DNA from: Mimachlamys varia
Taxonomy: Eukaryota > Mollusca > Bivalvia > Pectinida > Pectinidae
NCBI GenBank assembly: GCA_947623455.1
Contig: OX392536.1
Coordinates: 7,745,282 to 7,809,281, forward strand
Length of the DNA stretch: 64,000 bases
Direction of reading: 5' to 3'
In this document: one piece after another, positions 57,601-64,000 of the stretch
Position numbering within the stretch: position 1 is the stretch's first letter
Layout: the number at the start of each line of letters is the position of its first letter
The notes under the pieces: generated by a model
The model's database searches: none
Told to the model about the DNA's origin: nothing
Seen by the model: only the letters and a program-made list of their open reading frames with translations
Translations under genes and position numbers: made by a program

Positions 57601-57673
57601 ACAAGGTCACAGGTGCCTGATACATCTAGTTTTGGACCAAAACTGAGGTTTTTAGAGCATTTTTACACTTCTG
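54656..57673. other. Duplicated non-coding stretch
   Basis: The counterpart of 34,573-37,554. It includes the R4 repeat (56,812-56,945) and TGACGTCA at 56,518 and 56,901. No gene is supported. Confidence 0.55.
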
Positions 57674-59799
57674 CCAGGGTATCGTTTCACTAAGCATCGT
57701 AACTTACGAACGTTCGTAACTTTTGCGTAAGTCAGATTAACGAATTACTAAGCGTTTCACAAAAACTTCGTAACTTACGAACGTTCGTAAGTTACCCAAA
57801 AACCTTGCGTAACTCTACGCCATCTTCACCCCGTCGTAAGTTACGATAGAAAATGGCGTCGTATCGTCTACTAACGCTTCGATTGGGTTTTATTTTCTTT
57901 AATGTGGCTAACAATCTCAGTGAGGGAGAATCTTGTTGACAATGAAGTGGGGATATCCTGAACTAAGCATGTGGGGTACAGAAATAAAGCTCATCTCTGC
58001 AAAAGTTGGTAGGACATGACAGACATTTTTTTTTGGATGCTTTATGTAATAGTGAAACCGGAATCCGGGTTTATTTTTCAGCAAAAAGTCCTTATTTTTT
58101 TCATTGATAATTGATTTAAATCTGTTTAAAGAAAAACACAACTATATGTGATATACAAGATAAGATAGCTCGTTTGCTCAAGATTGTCGACTAGAGCCAT
58201 ATTGTATTTATCGGGTTTGCAGAATAGAATAGAACAGTATTAATTTTGAAGTTGAATTGGATTTTTCTCATATTATCAATTAAATCCAGCACCTACATAT
58301 GTATCTATTGTTGCACACTTACCTCGGGGCTGGGCACATTTACGTTTACGGGACGAATATTTTGTTTTTGGAAAGTACCATCTTCCATTCCCGTTGGTAG
58401 GGAAAGACGGTCAAGATATAATTATTCCTGCGTAGTTCTGTACAGTTGTGTACATTTCAAGGTTGATGTACATGGTAATCATTGATAAGAATGGTCCACT
58501 GGCGTCCACAGTTTGTTACAGCTAGTTTTGGACTTAAACTAATGTTTTTAGAATGATTTTACCCTATTTATAGGATTGAGCTGAACCCCTCAAAATTGTA
58601 AAAATTACTCTATGTAGTCCATCAAACATGTCTGGGGGAGTAACCCTATAGTTTAGATCCAAAACTAGATGTAGCACGAATTCAGACCCCTACATATGGA
58701 CTTGACCAAAGCAACAGTGCGCGATGTTAGATGTACATTTCCAGAAGGAACAAAGGTTAAGCCGCATGTGTTAAGTTTGCACAGTTTTCAGTATGAAATA
58801 AAGCCTACATTCGTTATACAAAATTGACGATCTAGTTGACTTTCCTCCATTAAAAAACCAGCACATACAGTTTACTAGTACTTGGTATTTACCTCATACA
58901 TATGAACGCACTGTACCAGTACTGTATAATAATCTTGTTCTGAAAATTTCAAATTGTCTGGCCATCAATCAGCTAGGAAAGCTTATTAACCACAGAATGT
59001 GTGTTCAGCATTCACATAAAAAAATAATTTTACACATTTGGGGGGTTAAGACAAATCGAAAATTGATCTTGACCCCCTAAATGTGTTAAATTACTCTAAA
59101 CATCCTATTTTAGGTCAAAACTAGCTGTGACAAAGTCTCAGGTCCCTGTGATTACAATAAGGGTCTCGAGGATGTCGAACTCCAAGAAGTAACATCGCTG
59201 CACTAAAAAACGACCCAGGAAACTGGCATACAATGTAATGAAATATTTTTTATGTATACAACTTTCAAATAAACCAACTATATCTACATTAGCTTTATCG
59301 GTAGCTGATTATCGCTACATGGACAAATTAAAGAATAACTACCAAAACAAATCTATGCTGATTTTGATATCGTATTCAACCCCCCCTCGGAGTCCCTTTC
59401 TAAGAATAATGTTGGTTTAATCAAGAGCCTACTTAACCCTACGTAGTATTTTGCGTTCTATTTTATGGAAACGTGTGCCCAAAATTGTTTCATTTGCATT
59501 TATTGAAAAAATATCAGTCTCCACCGCAGAAACAAATGGGTCGCCTGGGTCTCTTGGTATCCATTGTAAACAGTGTTGTCTGCTTTTACTTACACGTTAG
59601 AGAGCACTATGTAAGTTTATATTTTCAGCGGAAACGCACATAGATGGGAACGAGGATTGCTACTTCCGTTCGTAAGTTACGAAAAAGTTACGAAGACCTT
59701 TGTGAAACGGACTTACGAAATTCGTAAGTTTTGCGTAACTTTTTCGTAAATATTTACGAACGTTCGTAAGTTACGAAGCTTAGTGAAACGATACCCTGG
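57674..59799. mobile_element. CAGGGTATCG TIR element, both ends present (copy B)
   Basis: The left end CCAGGGTATCGTTTCACTAA then GCATCGTAAC, and the right end ending TAGTGAAACGATACCCTGG, are inverted repeats of about 46 bp with one mismatch. Both contain the 16-bp palindrome TTACGAACGTTCGTAA (57,704 and 59,754), and another copy lies at 57,775. The right subterminal region repeats TTCGTAAGTTACGAA-like words. An R3 element (58,512-59,134) is nested inside. The superfamily is unassigned because no target duplication was clear. It could host a short frame (MASYRLLTLRLGF) after 57,850, but nothing recognisable. Confidence 0.75.
58512..59134. mobile_element. TIR element R3 (copy B)
   Basis: The counterpart of 41,543-42,165 with the same inverted ends and internal hairpins. 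Confidence 0.75.
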
Positions 59800-61647
59800 G
59801 GTTTAAAACAATTTTTGATAAAAAAACCATAATCTTAACTCCTTGGAAGTATAAAGTATCTAGACATCGTAGTTTAGGTCCAAAAGCTACACTGAAAGTG
59901 TAACAAATTCTCGGGCTCTTATGGACAAGCTAGATTGTGTCCTACAGTAGTCTAGCAATCTTAACAGTTTTGTGAACAGGTTACATCTGTCGAATAATAT
60001 AATCTAACGTATGTAACTTCTTAAAGGAGAAATGATTTCTTTTAAATTATTTTTGTATTGGACATGAAATAAAATCACAAAATCTGACTAACCTGGTAGA
60101 TGATCCAATTTGCATTTCGCACAATCATTGAGGGGACTTATGAAGAAATTAGGACCAATATATCTTGAACGAATGCTTTCGGAAATTATGTCAGTATTTT
60201 GTCAGATCAGGTATAAAGTTATCTACGATATGATACTGGCTACGATATGATACAAGTCATTGGTATGTCAATTAGCTGTTTTACGTGTGTAGTACACCCG
60301 TACATTACTGTAAGCAACGTTAACGATACACTGTTTTAAACAAATGTATTACTTCGCCAGGAACGAAAAAACGTGTGCCCCACCCACGTCATCGGGAAAT
60401 GAAGTGATCAGAGTTTACTAGTTTCATTGAGGCGGTGTGAAGTGAAAATGTAAATATGGTTGGTTAAATGATGACACATATACAAACGCAGGTAATAAAT
60501 TAATAATTGTGAAACATATAAATGAAATTAAGCAATTGTTCTATAGTAAAAATGTAAATATATGGATTGAAAATACTTTTTTTAACTTTCTTAGTGCTAT
60601 CAAACGTCATCGGTTACATCCATATTTAGCATGAAGCCCGATGAATGTAACATAGTTATTGTACATACTCATGTACATTACAATGTACTTATATTTTCGT
60701 AGTATAACATTGTGAAGGGATGTACTCGCATATTAGTATATACACGAGAGTACAAGATTAGGCCTACAACTCAATAACCGTTATGACTATAGATTTGCCA
60801 GTACGTATATGAGAAAAGCAACACAGGAAAATTCCACTTAGCAGGACGCAGGATTACATCCCCTCGGCTGAATCACTTATGAGTCTGATTCATCTAGATT
60901 CATCTTTTTTGTACATTGCAATGATATAACTTCATTATTTGACTGTAGCTAATGATTTCAACTGTTCGGGTATAAAATGTATAAAGTAAATTGCGTACAA
61001 ATTAAACTTTAAAGTCATTTGGAAACATATATTGAGATATCTATCATACGTATACACAAGCAAACTGTTTTCATGTCAATTCAGGTCAAAATGATTAGAT
61101 CAAAGAGCAACAATGTCAGTTCATGTCATGTATTGTACCTGAAACTGACCCGAAATTGATCTGAAATTCAGGTTATTTTGACATGGAAAAAGGTCATACT
61201 TCAGAGGCATGTCCTTTGAATTTGAAAAATGAGTAAGATGGTCCGCCATGAAAAAAGTTGTTAGCGTCGTATTGTTTGTTGCTGCGTTGCATAAGAACCC
61301 TAATGTATGCATGCTATATATTTTTCGACTGCTGATGGGGGATACGAATCGTCTTTCTACATATAAACATGTATGTACGTGGTGTCAGGTTGTCGACATT
61401 TCGGACGATAGGCCCACTGAAACAATCTTCAAATTCCGGGAATCACGGAGGGGGACACCCTCTTCCTGGCAGACAGTGAGTGATAAAACACTTATACTGG
61501 TAATGACGACGCTTTTTCAATGATTAATTATGTTAATTCGATTTTTTATTGTTGCACTATCTGCTATAGCATTCAAGTGAGGTGGCACTCTAAAAGATGC
61601 CGTTGGAAACACGGCCCCACTACAAACAGAACACAATTCATCTCCAG
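59255..61647. other. 2,393-bp segment unique to copy B
   Basis: Copy A joins directly across this segment (TTTTTTATG then CACACACACATACATA). It contains the right end of the CAGGGTATCG element, an R3-type terminus near 59,930, the R5 repeat (60,470-60,650) and no gene. The TIR element must have had a right end, so deletion from copy A is more likely than insertion into copy B. Confidence 0.85.
60470..60650 (+). repeat. Dispersed repeat R5, copy 2
   Basis: Collinear with 13,575-13,760, ending at TACATCCATATTTAGCATGA. Only one arm of the palindrome seen at 13.7 kb is kept well here. Confidence 0.75.
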
Positions 61648-61649
61648 CA

Positions 61650-61892
61650 CACACACATACATATACACACATATGGAGATATTAGCCAGGTGGTATAGGA
61701 CAAGTAGTTAGCCTGATAAGGCAGCTCCTGCGAACTCCTCAGAATTGTTAATGATAGAATTTGTGCATTATGTGTTAATTGTATTAATTGTATGATAATT
61801 GTATCGGTATGTACTGTAAAGCGCTTTAGAGTGGCTTATGTTAGCAAGATAGGGCACTATATCAAATGTTGTATATTATTATATTATTATAG
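61650..61892 (+). mobile_element. LINE/SINE-type 3' tail (copy B)
   Basis: The counterpart of 42,292-42,527 with the same TGTAAAGCGCTTTAGAG tail and TAT-rich end. Confidence 0.65.
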
Positions 61893-63062
61893 AGAGACAG
61901 AGTGCTCTAGTGTGCTTGTTTTAAAGGAGTGGAGGTATGGCCAGGATAGCATCTCAAATTTGTCTGAAGATGTCGAATCTTTTTAGAAAAACAATGTTTC
62001 TGTACTCGGCTGACAAAGTAATAAATTTACTGTAACATCCTCCGTACATTCACATTAGCAGGTTGAATGGGGGGCTCCTGAGAAAGTGTAGTGGTATGCA
62101 TCGTACACTTCAGATCCATGACTTTTCTTTTGGTAAAGGTCCGTATTTATTTTGATGATCTTTGCTGTCCACATGTATGTTTTCTCACAAAGCTCACACA
62201 ACATTTAGTACGAAAGCACTTCCTAAAATCCGTTTCTAAACTTCTACATGTTTATTACAAATCCAATCAAAGGAGTAATGATTTCATTTTAAATAAAGGT
62301 CAAGTTAAGATTAATTCGACTTGCATTATTTCTTAGGTCAAATTAAAGCCGATTTCGGGTAAGAATGTGAATTTCATAAATTGACATTTTGTTTTTTCCT
62401 GGGTTTTTTTAACCTGAACAATTTGACAGGAATGGACATGAAATTTGTATGCCTGTGTAGCGTTTATTTGACAGTTATATAGAGGCGTCTTTATCAGTTG
62501 ATGAGTGGGTTCTTGATAATTCTGGTGTAGCTCTTTGCTCAGTTAAAAGTCGTTTCTTAATCCAATTTTGATGTGACCCTTTGATGAAATCTTTATATCC
62601 TTTATCAATTACTCTCAATGATGTTATGGAATCGAAAATTAATAGCTCATGTCCCCTTTCCATTCTGTTAATTTTTTATCTTGTTCGAAGCTTGGTTGCC
62701 TTGAATCATGCAAGAGTTAACATATTTAAAAGTTTCATCGGATCCCCTGGATAATTCTTCTAAGCCAGTCCGTGTTTTTTTTTGTTTATTTTTTTTCAAT
62801 TTATATGTATTTAAAAAACAATTAAATATGATTGAACTTTGTAACGTATTTCATGTTCTGTGGTCAATGACATTGTTGTGCATGTTAACATTTTGACTTA
62901 ATAGTAACCTGATAATTCAGTATATTTTAATGTATTTGATTTTGCGCTTTCCATGTTTGCCATTGCCTGCTTAATCTGTCAAGTTTCCGAGAAATATAAA
63001 CATGACCGATTTACCAGGACCTTAAATAGTACTACAACACTTCAGGGCAACGATCTCTCTAG
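61893..63062. other. Duplicated non-coding stretch
   Basis: The counterpart of 42,528-43,715. It includes the unassigned minus-strand frame at 62,475-62,663. Confidence 0.5.
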
Positions 63063-63120
63063 TCTATATATACACCCACACACAGTTTACAAAAGCGGTT
63101 ACAAGATGGCAGGTCGCAAG
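63063..63120 (+). promoter_or_regulatory. Possible core promoter and first coding exon (copy B)
   Basis: The TATA box, ATG (63,106) and donor GTAATA (63,121) are all kept from copy A. Confidence 0.28.
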
Positions 63121-63493
63121 GTAATATTGATATATTTTTAATCATAATAGTCTGTGCCTTGAGTATATTTGGTTGTTTGCGGAAATATTATTGTCATGGT
63201 ATATGAAATGGACACACTAAACCATGTACATTACCAGACTGTTCATACATCAAAACTCGATATGAGAGTATGGGCGTTGTATCGCTGTATATATCAATTC
63301 TAACTTGACTTTAGTCAATGTCTTTGGTAACGACATATTCGACCATATCGTAAAGGTTGTGTCTTTGCTAGTTTAATTTCTCGGAATATAAATATTCTAC
63401 ATTGTATGTACCTTTATTGATCAGAGAAACTTGGTCAAATATATATCTAGGGTCGAAATTATTTGTGCAAAACGGTTTTATTTCACATTCAAA

Positions 63494-63634
63494 ATGGCGT
63501 CTGATGGAAGATTACATAAAGGCTTAAATATTGCTGGTAGTAACGTACAACACAGACAACATAGAATCGACCAATCAAGTAGCTTTGCTTATCCGATCCT
63601 CAAGTATCATCTGCTCAATGGAGATGCTGATTAA
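63494..63634 (+). CDS. Small unassigned ORF, 46 aa (copy B)
   Basis: The counterpart of 44,146-44,286 with two amino-acid changes and an intact frame. See the copy A entry for alternatives. Confidence 0.3.
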   Translation: MASDGRLHKGLNIAGSNVQHRQHRIDQSSSFAYPILKYHLLNGDAD

Positions 63635-64000
63635 TGTTATTTAGATGTTATTTGAAGTTCAAAGAATAAAATAAATACGTTTTCCTTCCTGACAAGCTTC
63701 TTTTCAGACACATTTCGTCTGGGGTAATTATACTTGATATATATGTATGTTTATTCCGCTGATTAACAAAAATATGTAGTTATTCTTTCCATCTGGTCAG
63801 TGTCACAATATTCTCGTATACAATTTTACTCGAATACCCCTAATTTTTCGAACAGTTCGTTTTGGTCCAGACCGAGTCCGTACATACTCAATTAACCTCG
63901 GATTACTTGAATACCATATATTCAACGAACAATTGTCCAGGTTCCCAATAGTTCGAGTAAGTAGGGTTTTACTGTAATGAATATATACTTAAAATATGAC

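Larger units (their letters stand above)
52718..64000. repeat. Segmental duplication, copy B (runs off window)
   Basis: The direct counterpart of 32,606-44,656, offset about 20.1 kb before the Harbinger insertion point. It lacks the Harbinger element and has 2,393 bp (59,255-61,647) that copy A lacks. Its left edge lies inside the Gypsy integrase remnant. Homology is unbroken to the last base of the window. Confidence 0.95.

Overview
The window looks like AT-rich animal nuclear DNA from a lophotrochozoan, most likely a bivalve mollusc. The evidence is spliced genes with GT-AG introns, a B-box/TRIM-type pseudogene, a ROC-COR gene carrying two Death domains, a two-gene Harbinger transposon, Gypsy and RT-bearing retroelement debris, a decayed protein-primed DNA polymerase B, many MITE-like foldbacks and a tRNA-related SINE. 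The species cannot be fixed from the sequence; a scallop-like origin is only a guess from the style of the TRIM sequence.

Layout. 1-5.2 kb: two minisatellites (about 40 bp and 44 bp units; the second sits inside a terminal-inverted-repeat element), a retroelement 3' tail split by a 263-bp MITE, and an ATC microsatellite. 6.0-7.6 kb: an intronless TRIM-like pseudogene with four premature stops and one frameshift. 7.6-13.8 kb: AT-rich non-coding DNA with a SINE fragment and dispersed repeats. 13.8-15.7 kb: a 48-bp minisatellite that stays open in a frame of both strands. 15.66-21.57 kb, minus strand: the best host gene, six phase-compatible exons encoding the end of a ROC GTPase domain, a COR domain and two Death domains; its stop codon lies in the minisatellite. 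23.2-24.05 kb: a 23-bp array. 25.8-26.2 kb: a GC-rich 10/11-bp array that abuts the truncated end of a polymerase-B pseudogene (26.2-30.1 kb, minus).

32.6-64.0 kb: a direct duplication about 20.1 kb apart. Copy A is 32,606-44,656 or beyond; copy B is 52,718-64,000 and leaves the window. Both carry a Gypsy gag/protease relic, a 56-bp VNTR, two nested TIR-element families and a LINE/SINE-type tail. Copy A alone has an intact 3,155-bp Harbinger transposon (HARBI1-type nuclease plus a Myb/SANT-like partner) flanked by CAG; copy B preserves the empty site with a single CAG. Copy B alone has 2.39 kb that copy A lacks. The pair may be a true tandem duplication or two haplotypes placed side by side by an assembler.

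Only three coding units look alive: the ROC-COR-Death-Death gene and the two Harbinger ORFs. The rest is mobile-element debris and satellite DNA. No previously undescribed system is clearly present. The most notable observations are the phase-consistent ROC-COR-Death-Death gene ending in a satellite, the Harbinger filled/empty site pair, minisatellites growing inside TIR elements, and a strong excess of the palindrome TGACGTCA (14 located copies).
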